Shown here: positions 1 to 11,535 of the stretch, one piece after another
Numbering within the stretch: position 1 is the stretch's first letter
Layout of the letters: every line of letters begins with the position of its first letter
Made by a program: the position numbers and the translations under genes
The notes under the pieces: model-generated
Databases searched by the model: none
What the model saw: the letters and a program-made list of their open reading frames with translations, nothing else
Told to the model about the DNA's origin: nothing
Origin: Eutrigla gurnardus
Taxonomy: Eukaryota > Chordata > Actinopteri > Perciformes > Triglidae
Direction of reading: 5' to 3'
Assembly: GCA_963514095.1 (NCBI GenBank)
Contig: OY741281.1
Coordinates: 14,536,882-14,600,881 of the forward strand
DNA length: 64,000 bases

Positions 1-2580
1 AGTGCAGAAAATGAATGTAGCTGAGCTGCGTACTGATTGGCCTCCTTATCTTAGATTGCAGGTGTCTGATTTGATGATGGAAAAAAGAGAAGTTGTTGCC
101 ATGTGTTTACTGCAATCTCAATTTAAATCTAACTCTTAAATCCATAGATGTGACATCAAACTAAGTGTGGAGCTAAATATTTCTAGTAAGTAAACACAGC
201 AACTGAGAACACATGGCATAACGTGTGCAGGAATAGTCAAATAGAGAAAATCCATCTTTAAAAAAAACGTGTTAAACGTTGATTCAATAACACGCAGGCA
301 GTATCAGTTCATAACCAATTAATTCGACATATTATACCATCAGTCTTTTCAAAATATGTCCTTGAGTCTGAAGTTAATCTGGACCTTCCTGTCTTCTGGT
401 CTGATATTTCCGTTTGAGCTGAAATTATTAGTCCATTAATAGATAATGATTGGTGATTTTCTGCTTTCTCTCTTTTTTTTATATCATTGCACATTAAACA
501 TCTTTGGGTTTTTGTACCATTGGTCAGACAACATGAGCTTTTAGAAGGCAATATTTTTCGCACTTTTCTGTCAAAATAACATCTGTTTGAGGACATTTCC
601 GCGATGCAATCAGAAATAATAACACAAACTGCAGTGAGTTTGCAGCTAGAACATCCACATCCATGGGCAAGACAACCCTCATTCAAGAATGTATTTAACC
701 TTATGAATCCATTTGGCTGATATTAACTGTCATACAGTTTGTGTTGCAAGTGAAACACATCTGTTTTGAGAAGCACCGTTTGAATGAAACCCAAAATAAT
801 GTATGTCTCCTTAACTTGAAATATTCAGTGCTCCTTACTATTTGCCTCCAACAAACCTTTCAGTATTTTTTCTTCAAAGCTGCTTTGTGTTTACTGCATG
901 TAGATGAAGAAGCCTTCAGTCAGGGCTGTCGGGGGATCCCATGTAAAAGACATGTAACATGGAGATGTATCGGTAGTAATAATCCAGGTTTGTTCCAAGC
1001 CCCTTAGTGTCACTTTGCATCCATCCAACATCTAGCGACCTTGCTGTGTGTAGACGTGCTTCTAACCGCTACCTCCGGCCCACCCGGCCTGTTTGCTGTT
1101 ATCTATGTACGCTCCAGCCCCCCCGCCAGCACACCTTCATTACTGCCCCAGATAGTGGCATTGGCAACTTGTCACTTGTATTGATTTCTCTTAAACTGCA
1201 ATTTACATGGATATTTGTGGGCGTCCTGAGGGCAGGCTGCAGCCTGGCGGACGGCCCCGCCACCCTCTCTCTCTCTCCCCCCCTTCTCTCTGCCTTCGCT
1301 CTCCCTCGGGCCGGGAGGAAACGTTTCCACCCGACAACAGAGCCTCAAAGTGACTTTTCAGTCTGACATCAGCAAATGGGTCATTGTGGGTTTTTTTTCT
1401 GCAAATGCATTGTTTTTCTTCTCTCTCTTTTTTTTTTGGACATCAACACTGAAGAGGGGAGAGCTGGTGAGGGTGAATGAGATGATTTTAGGGGAAATAA
1501 CAGCATTTACAGGCGACTGAAGACCAATTTCTGTCATTTTCAGATCATTCTGTCTGATTCGACAACTGCGCATGAAAAACACGACGGTAAAGAGCTAAGC
1601 AGCTAAAGACGACTGAGTGAAATGTGTTTTGATCAGGCTCAAACAAATCCACATTCCTTGTGTTTTCACTGTTCAGGCCCTGAATGTGTCCGGCGGTAGC
1701 GACACACACCTGACCTCCACAGTGGAAGCCGGGAGAATGAAACAACAACCTCCAGCCAGGAAAGCCACAAATGCTTTGTGAAAGCCTTGTCACCGCGCTT
1801 TCACAGAAAAAAAAATGCCAAAATGTCACAAGCTTCAAACTTTGTTGCTGCAACACAGTCAGTGTGTGTTTTTTTGCCTCCTGTGCTGAAGGTCACCTGC
1901 GACCTCAAAATAGCATTTTCAAAATAAAAGCCACATTTAGCCATTCATTTTATAATTAGGAAGCGAGCGCACGAACAAAGCTGGGGAATTGAATTTGACT
2001 CCGACACTAAATCAAAGGTGCATTTGATGCACAGGACGTGAGCCGTTATTGAGTGTGTGCTAAATGAGCATTGTGCATCTTAGAGTAATCTCCCGTTGTG
2101 GACTTGTCAGCGACTTTAGAACAGGGCGTTTGCATGAGAGGGAATTTATTTTTGATCCATAATCCTAGCGAGGAAATTACAAATGCCAAATCTCGGTCAA
2201 CAAACGAGGAGAATGAGGAGAAGGAGGAGAAGGAGAGGAGAATGTGTGTTTTCCCTCCGTCTCCAGAATACCACATCGTCCTGTTGTTTTAGCCTCCAGT
2301 TTGTGGTGAGTTTGCAGCATGTTGGCATGGAGTACATATGGAAACATGGCCAGCAGGAATAACCATATTCAAGTATCACGCTGCAAAACATCCGACCTGC
2401 TGTAGTGCCCTTGAGCAAGAATCCCTACCAGGCTGACCTCTGACCCTCCCTGTGGAGGGCGGAAGAGAACAGACTTCCCCTGCAGTGTAAAGGAAAAAGT
2501 AGGAGGAATAAGTCAAAATGTTTTTTTTGTTTTAAAGCAGCGGGTGAATAAGGGGTGTGAGTTGGTGGGTGTCGCTGGTG
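1..2580. other. Non-coding stretch, no gene seen
   Basis: All open frames here are short (under about 125 codons), lack recognisable domains and look like chance frames. A purine-rich GAG/AAG tract lies near 2209-2243 and a pyrimidine tract (CT-rich) near 1264-1305. No RNA gene or transposon end was recognised. The stretch lies just upstream of the CpG-rich block at 2.6-3.3 kb, so it may hold distal promoter sequence, but this is inference from position only. Confidence 0.6.
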
Positions 2581-2589
2581 ATGTCACAC

Positions 2590-3330
2590 CTCCCAGACAG
2601 CCACGATTGGACCCTAATTAGAAAGCTCGGCAGCAAATAGATAGGCGTCCTGCATGATTGAATCCAAAGTGGCTGATGCCAAAATTTCTGCAGAGTCGCG
2701 GAGCAGACGGGGCGCCGGTATCAGAGCCGCGGAGAGCTGCCACGCTGCGCTGCAAACAGTCTCTCCGTGAGCGGGAGGCGAGCCGGAGTTTCAGAGGTGA
2801 TATAGGAACAGCGGGACGCCCCCCCTCCGAACCCCCCTCCCTCCCCCGTATTGAAGGGATCAAAAAAAAAAAAGAGCCGAAAATAAAGTCTACGTCAAAC
2901 CAGAGGACGCTGCGTTATCAGAGAGCGCGGAGAGGCTGAGGCGAGCCAAATACAAAGGAGAGTCGAGCCGCCGAGTCCCAAGTTGCTCCCGCGCGTCGCT
3001 CCGGAGGCTGCGCTGATGGCGTCCGTACTTGGAAACAGCAGCCGCGCGTCGGGCGCTCAGAGCGGACAGGTGAAATGCAAGCTGAAGAGGAGGAGGAGGA
3101 GGCGCTCGAAGAGAAAAGGTACAACTTTACGACTCTTCTTTTTTTTTCTCCCCCCTTTCTCCCGTCTCTTGTTGCCGGCGCGAGCAGAGGTCGTGCGCAC
3201 CTTGGCGGGGCACCGGAGCGCGCGGGCAGCCCGGTCGACCGCGCCGCGTGCAGCGAGCTCCGCGGCGGCTTGTAGTCGGCGCACCTGCACGCTCAGAAAC
3301 AACGGCGAGGAACAAATGCTCTCTGTTCAC
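2590..3330 (+). promoter_or_regulatory. CpG-rich block, probable promoter and first exon of an unidentified gene
   Basis: Base composition changes sharply here: CG dinucleotides are dense from about 2690 to 3310, while they are sparse in most of the flanking DNA. The segment resembles a vertebrate CpG-island promoter. It contains an A-rich AAATAAAG stretch near 2880 and an ATG at 3016 followed by an open frame rich in Ser, Ala and then a run of Arg/Lys. Two splice-donor-like sites follow, CAG|GT at 3069/3070 and AAAAG|GT at 3118/3119. The plus strand is favoured because of these donors, but the opposite direction cannot be excluded. I do not recognise the gene. Confidence 0.45.
3016..3118 (+). 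CDS. Candidate first coding exon with basic N-terminus (speculative)
   Basis: Starting at the ATG at 3016, the frame reads MASVLGNSSRASGAQSGQ and then a strongly basic segment with six consecutive Arg residues and SKRK. It would end at the donor AAAAG|GTACAA at 3118, giving about 34 codons plus one base. An alternative exon could end at 3069 on CAG|GTGAAA. In another frame the same DNA encodes a Glu-rich segment beginning at the ATG at 3075, so the reading frame is not decided. No homologous protein comes to mind and no acceptor or second exon was recognised downstream, which would place the rest of the gene beyond a long intron or outside the window. The exon could also be untranslated. Confidence 0.22.
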
Positions 3331-4116
3331 ACGTGCTGTCGGCTTCAAATGACGCATTGTGTGCGTTTTTCTCCTGATTTCAAAGTTTAGTTGCTGCTGC
3401 TGCGTTTATTGTCCTTTTTTCCTAAACGCCTCCGTTCTCACGAGCATCGACGGTGATGAAACTAAACGACCGCTTCGCTTAGATACAAGTTTAGACGCGT
3501 GTTTGTGAAGGAAAGCTGTTTGTTTTTCTGGTTTATATCCGGATTTATTATTATGTTTTTGCTCCCGTAAAGGACACGACGTTGTCACGGAATCGGTTTA
3601 ACTTCCTCACTGGAAACAACAGATCTCCATCATTTTAATAAGAGCACGAAGTCAGTATCTATTCGCCACATTAAATATTTAACTCATGTGTTAGTGTAAG
3701 ACATGTCCCACATGCACTGTAATAAAACAGCACAATTTAAAGAAGAAAGCATTTCAATATAACGCCATATCCTGTACCATATATAACATGCTGAGATTCA
3801 TATTCCTAAGGATTACTCAGCTTCTTCTTTTTTTTTTTTTTTTCTTTTTTTTTTACTGTTGTCTCATATCAAACCATTTTTGCCTCATTAGATCTTTGCA
3901 CCCCAGAGCTCTGCTGGCTTAATTCAGCCGGACTGAACACTGAAACCATGTAAAGTTGGGGAAACAGTTCAGGGCCTTCAGCAGGGTGAGAAAAAACAGG
4001 AGAAAATCCCCTTAGTTATTTAGCACGTCAGAATAATGACTTCTTATTATTTGAGTGTATTTTTTTTATTATTAAAATCTCCCCCAACTGCCGAACAGTA
4101 AAGGAGTTTCTACAGA

Positions 4117-4118
<2 letters not shown>

Positions 4119-4154
<36 letters not shown>
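4119..4154. repeat. (GT)18 microsatellite
   Basis: An uninterrupted run of GT dinucleotides of 36 bases. Confidence 0.97.
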
Positions 4155-4155
<1 letters not shown>

Positions 4156-7100
4156 GGGTCAGTGGACTAAAACTCAGACCAGACGTACGGTAGAAGAATT
4201 AATTACATCTGTAATCAAAAATGGGAAAAGTGTGTTCATCTACCAGCGACTGAATCATAATGACAATGCAATATTTTTTCTCTTTGGCCGCACTGAACCG
4301 CACGCTGACCGGAGCTCACAGCAACAACCTGCTGTTTCTCTGCCTGCGACCGCCACATTTAATCCCATTTATGCTTTATCTGCAAAAGAAAAAAAAAACA
4401 GCCAATAATTCACAGCACTTTGGCTGATAGCACATTTTTCACTTTTGAGATTTTTGCTATTTGTCTATTTTAAAATGGTAATTTTACACCAAGTGATTTG
4501 GTATTGTGGCTCACCGTGGGGAAAAAAATGTCTAAATGACATTTAAAACCGATTTAAGATGGAAGTTATTTTGACGTGTGGGTGAAAGCTTCCACACTTA
4601 AAAGCTTCACTGCCTCTAAAGAGGTTCTCCTGTTTCGTCCTCTTGATAATTTTCGGAGGTATTTTGGCTACTTAACAGTAAGTTAACCAACCTGGACCGT
4701 CGAACGCTGAGTTGCTCTGGCACAGGCCACAAACACTCACAGAAACCCGGCTCTTTTTTTTTTTTGTATTCCCCCAGTTAGCTTTCCTGTGGAGGTGGCA
4801 GAACATTCCACAGAAGACCTAAATAAAATAGCAACGACACATTTAGTTTTTATTTATTTATATGTATAAGAGATGAGGACACGACTGCGTGTGTTGTTTA
4901 CGCTTGGCGATGCTGAAGTGCCGCCCCGTTGCATTGTGGAGTATGGATGAACGCTCCGAGCGTGTTGACGTATCCGACTGCAATTGAATGCATAACGAGC
5001 TTTCATAAACACTTTGCACTTGTCGTCAAACTGCAAACAGACAACCCAACCTCATTTCCATAACCTCTTGATTTTTAATAGCCCAAGTAATTGAGACAAG
5101 GGAGACAATACATAAAATATAGTGCTGAGGCAAATGTATTTACATAATGGAAACGACAGAATTGGTTCCACAACATTAAGCATTGCATATGAGTATCACA
5201 CAAACGCGCCGCACATTAGCTGACAGGCCTTCGCAGAGTGTTTCCGAACGGCTAATTTATCAGCGCCGCTGATTCATTCTGATAACACGGGACATTAGGG
5301 GCCAGTTCAGGGGCCGCTTGCAAATGAACTGTGTCTTTTTGGGGAAGTGCTGATGGCCGCCGACTCCCCTCGAATGCTGCTGCGGGAGGTGGACTCGCTC
5401 GGCTCCAGCAGCTGAAAGGTTCAGTCAGAAGGAGGTGGATGAGACAGATTTTCTGAACATTTCCATGATTGAAGGATTTTATTTTCCTGCTTCAAACTTA
5501 ACCACAAATCAGGCATAGCTTAGTGTTTTTTTTTTTTTTTTGTCATTTATTATCCCACATCAAGTACCAACTGATTCATCTTGAGATCCCACACAATTAT
5601 TTTCATGGACCTTAAAGCAAAAAGTCACAGAGGGATTATTGCACGGCATTTGGGGCTTAATCCCCCGGGGAAACGCTGCAGATTATTTGACGATGGACTC
5701 GCTAAACGCTGTGTGTGTATTCAAAAGATTAGAAGAAGATTCACGCAACTTGTATTCATATTTTTTGTCCCCTCCTCCAAACTCCTGGTGGCAGTCGTTC
5801 GGCTTTAGAGCGATCACACGTTTATTTGCTCGTATTTCTGGTCTCTGCTCAGAATTCCTGGAGATCACACACTTTGCTGCTAAATTCACCAGCTGTGTGT
5901 TTTCAGCTCTCTCTGCTGCTCCGCCGCCTCCTCTATCCGTCAGGTTACCGTGCTGCCGAGAGCCGGGCGTCATGTGGACGTTCACCTCGCCCTGCGTTTC
6001 TTTGCTCACAGTGTTTGACCCGGTTCACGGACACGCGGCCCCTTAATGAATCACAGCCTTTATGGTTATGTCCCTTAAACGGGATGCGTTCGGAGATGTT
6101 TGACGGTCCACATCCCAGTTTTTATAATCCTACCTGTCTATCATCAGTGAATAACCTGGCCTTTTATTCCCTCCCTGCAGCATATGTGAGACGTGTCCCT
6201 CATCTTTTACCCACTGCGTTTTTTTTTTACGAACAAAAATAAGCAGAGCAGAGATTTATAGACCAACATTATTTTTTTTACAACCACACTTATCGCCCCG
6301 TGCTCTTCAGCACACAGTACAGTATATCAGTGTATCATCAAGAGGCGCCGAGGGGGAAATGTGCAAAACACAGAGTGTGAGATAATTTATGTAGCAATTA
6401 CTGTTTACACCCTCGTTCCTAGCGAGGTGGCGGCAGAGGGGTCGAGTGTGGGCTGTCGGGGGTGGTGATGAAAGTCGAGGACGAGGCGGGAGGGGGTTGG
6501 TGGGGGAGCGTAGCGGGGCAGAGGATGAGGGTCATCGCCTTCTCGTGTCTGAAGCTCCCGTTTTCAGAGAGACGAGGGGCCACCGGTGGGGGAGACATTA
6601 GCTTGGCAGACGAGTCGATTGGCGTGGAGCCCCTCGACGCGCTCTGAGAGGAAGAGGAAGCGCTGGCTATTCAGTGTCATCCGCTTCCCTCTCAGGGCTG
6701 ACGACGGTGATACAGGATGTACGGAGGTGAGGGCAAAGGTCGGGGTGAAGAGCTGAGGCCAGTAGGATTTGGCTGTTTTTAAATCTGTGTTGGATTAATC
6801 AGCCACATATATTTCTGCGTCAATAATTTATTTAGTTTTTACTAGTGACACAAAACTACCACTTACTGTCGCTGTGGGATAAAAACCTTGTATCTCCATG
6901 TATGAAAGAATGGCAGAATGGCTTTGTTTTAGTTTTTCAGCTTTTAGAAGAACATGACATTTAAGTTGTGAGAGAATGCTAGAAAACTGTGGTGGTTACA
7001 TGGTATTCGTCATCGTCTGCTCAAGAAAAACTCGTTTCTGGCAGGTTCCTTAGTCGACTCACACCGGCTATAAACCTCTTGGCTTATAAATGCTGCTTGA

Positions 7101-8648
7101 AATGGCACCCAGCCTAATGAGATACAGCTTTGTAATTGGAATGGAGTTGTTTTTTTTTATGTGGTGTTTATCCCGTTTTGTCCACCTCCCTTAACGTAAA
7201 ATCGCAGTAACAAGTTGTTGTTTCTTTAAGTGATAGAAGAGAAAAAGACACATTTAGGAGACGGTTCTCTTTCACGTACAATTTCCACATGTTGTCTGCT
7301 TGAGCTTGAATCACGGCACCAATGAAAAGCTTGATGTGAGCAATAAAAGAAAGTAACAAATGTCTTCTCGGCGCTAGATAATACTGCGAGGAGACCTCGT
7401 TGAAAAATAGTTGCACCTGAGCTACAATGGTATAAACGAACCAAATCCTGTATGTGGAGTCTGTTGAGGGCTTCAGATAAACATGAGAACTGTGATGTGG
7501 AAGAGTCTGATTGAAATATTTATTTGTATTCTGAAACTTTGTTAGTAATTCCAGTGTCTGTTTGTCTGCAAACCTGCACGAATTATATACAATCACAATA
7601 TAATCCCAGTGCTGAGACACAGACAGGTGGAGGACTTTCTATGAATCATGTTATTCATCACATCTTGGTGGGTCTTGGGGGCTCGGTTTCCTTCCTTCGG
7701 GGTGGGGGGGTGTGGCGGTGGTCGTCGGTGCTGGCTCCCATGTTGGGGCAGCACGGTGTCACGCAGCCCACGCCTGCATTTCACACGCCAAGTCGTCTAG
7801 TTTTGAGCCCCCGAAAGACTTCCGTCACATTTGTTTGTGTTTGTGCTGATAACCGCATTAAGAGCCGCGACAAAAACCACCGCTGGCATTTATGAGGTTA
7901 ATGAAGGTCAGCGCCGATGGAAGCGGCGCGGCGCCCCTCCGTGTGCGCACGCATTGGCTTTGTGAATTTACAGGCGCTTCCTGATTAAGACTCGCGGTGG
8001 AGGAGTCGGTGGTTTAGGACACAGCGTCCTCTAACTGACTGAATGTTTAGCTGAGGGAAAGGGAAAAAAAAAAAAAAGGTTATTACCACTGACTGTGCTC
8101 TCTTGAGGACGGCTGATAAAATGACCAAGGAAAAGGAATAGCACAACTTTAGCACATTAGCATAATTAGTAATTATCTCCTAATAGTCCCTCTTGGCTTT
8201 TTTTTTCAGAGCTCGGTGGTGAGAAATTGTACTTAAAGTTCAGGCACAGAAAACAAATTCCCATGCCAAAATGTCTCAATAACACAGACGCGCCGCTGAG
8301 AGATCGCCTCCGTCGAGTTGCAGAGGAAATAAATCACGCGGATCAAAAGCACAGATGCAGATTTAAAAAATTCAGAAGGTGACACTTAAGTTAATTAGTC
8401 TTTTGTTTGATGACTCCCACAGTTGGAGAGATAACAGTGTTACTCACATCGCAAACAACTTGTTGCACTTGTTGCTATGACGACAGAGCAGACATTTAAT
8501 TGAGTTAGTGGTGTGTTGAGCAACGTCGTGTGCACAACAGCTTACAGGACATGAGCTACTGTGGGAGCTCTTATACTGCAATATAGTTGGATGTATGGGA
8601 AGTGCTCATTTGTTTGCATGTGTTTGTCGACACAGATTTGCGTGTGTC

Positions 8649-8673
8649 TGTGTGTGTGTGTGTGTGTGTGTGT
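8649..8673. repeat. (TG)12 microsatellite
   Basis: TG dinucleotide run of 25 bases, preceded by an interrupted TGTGTC stretch. Confidence 0.95.
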
Positions 8674-9198
8674 ATACAGTACGAGCTGGTGTGCCGCCGC
8701 TCGCGACGAGCTGTCAGTCCTCATAAACAGAGACGTGGCGCAGCGAGTCAGCAGCATTATCACTTCCTGTCAGTGTTTGTGTGTCCGCAGTCCAGCAGAC
8801 AGAGCAACATGAGAGAGCTGCTGATGTAAGAGAGAGAGAAGCTGCCCTGTAGTGACTCAAGAGAAAAAGAAGTCAGACATTCCCTTAATGCATCACAACA
8901 GATTTAATATGAAAAACTAAATGACTGAAGTTTCATTGAGGGCTGGATCACGTGACTCCTACAGTATTAACTGTATTAAATACAAGCAACTCCCTACGAG
9001 CCAGAACGTCTTCAAAAACCTAAAGCAAGTCCAGTTGCCGATTAATGATAAAGTTTTCAAAGATCACCGAGGTCTGGATGACTCAGAACCTTCACAGACG
9101 ATATGAAAAAAATATTTGGCATTTCGGAGCAACAACTTTAACTTTGTTTACAATATGCTGCAGCAGTTCTCAGTTTTTTTTTCAACAATGAACTTCAT

Positions 9199-9359
9199 CC
9201 AATTAATTATTTAATTGATAAATCCATTAATACGGTGTATAAAATGTCAGACCTAGTTAGATATATCCTGCCAAGTGAAAACAAAATGTATATTTACTAT
9301 AATATAAGAAGCTGCATCCATTGCATATTTGTCATTTTTGCTTGATAAGATTATTGAAG
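9199..9359 (+). repeat. Degraded copy of the teleost 'AGGGCTGCAACTAA' interspersed repeat
   Basis: Several blocks occur in the order I know from this very common teleost DNA-transposon-like repeat: an AATTAATTATTTAATTGATA block, then ATAAAATGTCAG, then a TTTACTATAATATA block, then GAAGCTG and CATTTTTGCTTGA. The ends are eroded and no target duplication was found. Family assignment is from memory of the consensus, not a search. Confidence 0.5.
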
Positions 9360-11274
9360 AAAAAAAAAAAGACATTGATTCATCAAGGAAATGGTTTCAG
9401 CTCTACTTTCAATCAGTCTTCTTCCGATCCCTTGTCACATGTGTTTGTCTTGTCAGCTGTTCAATCAAAAAATGATTTCCCTTCTCAGACTGTCAATCGT
9501 TTTTAGGAGCCGCACGTCACAAAAAAGAAACTGAGAAAATATATCAATCATTTATATATCATATTCAGGTTCCTTGATAGATACTGTTTGTACTTCCTGT
9601 CTCCTCTTTGATGTTCAGTTCTAGTTTCTCTTTAGTAATTTTGCAAACAAAAATGCACCGTAGGTTTTTCAGCCCTGAGTTGCGTCTGCAGTTTTTTCTA
9701 TCAGGCTGCATAAAACCCGAGCAACCTCCGCTAGGGCAACCCTAACGAACCCTGAGAGTCAAAACACGGGGCAAAAAAAAAAAAAAAAAAATGTTAATGG
9801 TGCTTTTTGGATTCTGTGAGCTGGATTGGAATGAGGACTTTTGTAGTTTTGAGTCAAAAAATTCTAGTCGCTGATTCAAGGCAGCTGCTTTTAAAAAGAT
9901 GATTTATTCATTTTCTACTTTTTTAGCATTCTATCTGGACACGCTCACATCTGATCTGAGGCCAGCGAGGAGCCCCCCCAACATCATGGTGGCAAAACAT
10001 TTCTCCAGTTTATGATCCTAATTAGCTCTAACTGACTCATTCCTGAGTCATCATGCCTGGAGAGAGGCCAGATCATTTGACGCTCCGCAGTTTCACACTT
10101 TCTTCATCCCCCTGCTCTCTTTCGTCCTCTCTTTTCCTCGCTCTTCCTCCGCTTCCTGCCCTCATCTCGTTTCTGCGGCGCACGCACATCGTTATTGTTG
10201 CCCCTCGGCTTGCTCGTGCATATTCACAGCCGCTGGTAGCCGCCGCTGTGAAAAGGGACATATTTCACCAGAAAATAGCTATAGCGTGTGTTAGAATTTG
10301 TGTACCAAAAAAATGCTTTTTTTTCTTCTTGCCATTCCACAAACCAAAATATATAGCGAGTCAGCCGTGAAATGTGTTGAGCTTCCATCTGAGTGCGTTT
10401 GAAATTAATAAAGTCAGGGAACTCGCCCTGTTGAGTCCGGGTGACTTCAACCCCTGCACCGCCGCCAGGCCTCGGACACGTGACGGCACCACTAGCCCGT
10501 CTGCCGTGCTGACATAGCGAAGTTAACACTGATACCCCGCCTCATATGGAATAATGAAATTGGATGAAGCGGCTTAACCGTGCGCCGTCCCGTCTCTCGC
10601 CATCAGACTGGGTGCCTATTTGAGATAACGTTAATGAAGGGGACTTTAGCCAAGAATAGACACGTCCTATTGCTGGAGGCGGGGGACGGGCGACGAGGAG
10701 GGGTGGGCCGCTAACAGCATTTATTTCCATTAATAAGATGGAGCCTCTTACAAGAGGGCCTCTCCTGAGAGCTCTCTCCGGAGGTCGCAGAGAACCCTAC
10801 ACCTTGACAACCTCCAGATGAGTTCATTTCACCAAGCCGGGCGCATGGAGACGCGCTGCAGAGGAACCCGCTGTCTTAACCTTGACGTGGCTCCACACAA
10901 CTTGGGCCGAAGTGGACACTCGATCACCATAATCACTGCTGTCCATCCTTGATATATCTTTTTTTAGGTCATTAATATGAATCCCAGCAGTTTGAGAAGC
11001 TGGTACCTTTGCTGTCTCAGCACTGTAATATGTGTTTTTCTTCTTTGAGGAGCAGCCTACTTTATTACTGTACTGGGAAATACATTTGACTGGGTTGCTT
11101 GAGTGTCAAAATCCTTTAATCCAAATCCTGGTCCTGGAAGTAACTTTAGGTTAGGTTACTATGGTGATGCTGTGGGTTAGCCTGGCATGCTAACGCTTAT
11201 AGCTAACGTGTTAAAATGAACTTTCATGAACAGAAAACAACAGGGTTAAAGTTCACAAGAAGAAAACGTTGGCA
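9360..11274. other. Non-coding stretch, no gene seen
   Basis: Contains a 19-base poly-A run at 9773-9791 and otherwise mixed-composition sequence. The longest open frames are about 100 codons with no domain. From about 10370 to 10740 the sequence is non-repetitive and moderately GC-rich, without coding signs that I can defend. Confidence 0.55.
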
Positions 11275-11535
11275 GCTCCTGTCAATCACCAAGTAGCCCC
11301 GCCCTAAAGCATCCTCTGCTTTCTGGTCTATTTGAGTCTAAATGGATCATCATTTACAAAATAAACATCATGCTGTATTAAAGAACACTTGAAACTAGAG
11401 ATTGAGACCATAAACTCATGTTTACAACATTTACTAATAATAAGTGAGGTAATAAGTGAGAAGTAGTGTCATTTTATCATAGACTTCCATTCAATTGGAC
11501 TTCTTTTTGTTGCCCCCTAATGGTGTGGATGAGAG
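11275..11535 (+). repeat. Teleost interspersed repeat (unnamed family)
   Basis: The segment matches, from memory, a short interspersed sequence seen often in teleost introns and 3' UTRs. Its hallmarks, all visible here in order, are CTTGAAACTAGAGATTGAGA, CATAAACTCATGTTTACAA, a TGAGGTAATAAGTGAGAAGTAG block, TCATAGACTTCCATTCAATT and GACTTCTTTTTG followed by GCCCCC. No terminal repeats were seen, so class is undecided. Confidence 0.5.

Larger units (their letters stand above)
3331..9198. other. Non-coding stretch, microsatellites and unique sequence
   Basis: No gene or RNA is recognised. The stretch holds a T-rich tract (about 3822-3854), a (GT)n tract (4119-4154), poly-T (about 5523-5541), and a (TG)n tract (8649-8673). 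The rest appears non-repetitive. A non-repetitive part near 5190-5345 with TAATTT and TGATTCATTCTGATAA motifs has the look of a conserved regulatory element, but this cannot be tested from one sequence. If the CpG block upstream is a first exon, this is intron 1. Confidence 0.55.

Noticed and set aside
2658..2939. Plus-strand frame of 93 codons in the CpG block
   Set aside because: It lies largely in the probable 5' UTR, is interrupted by poly-A derived Lys residues and ends before any donor site, so it is more likely a chance frame of GC-rich DNA.
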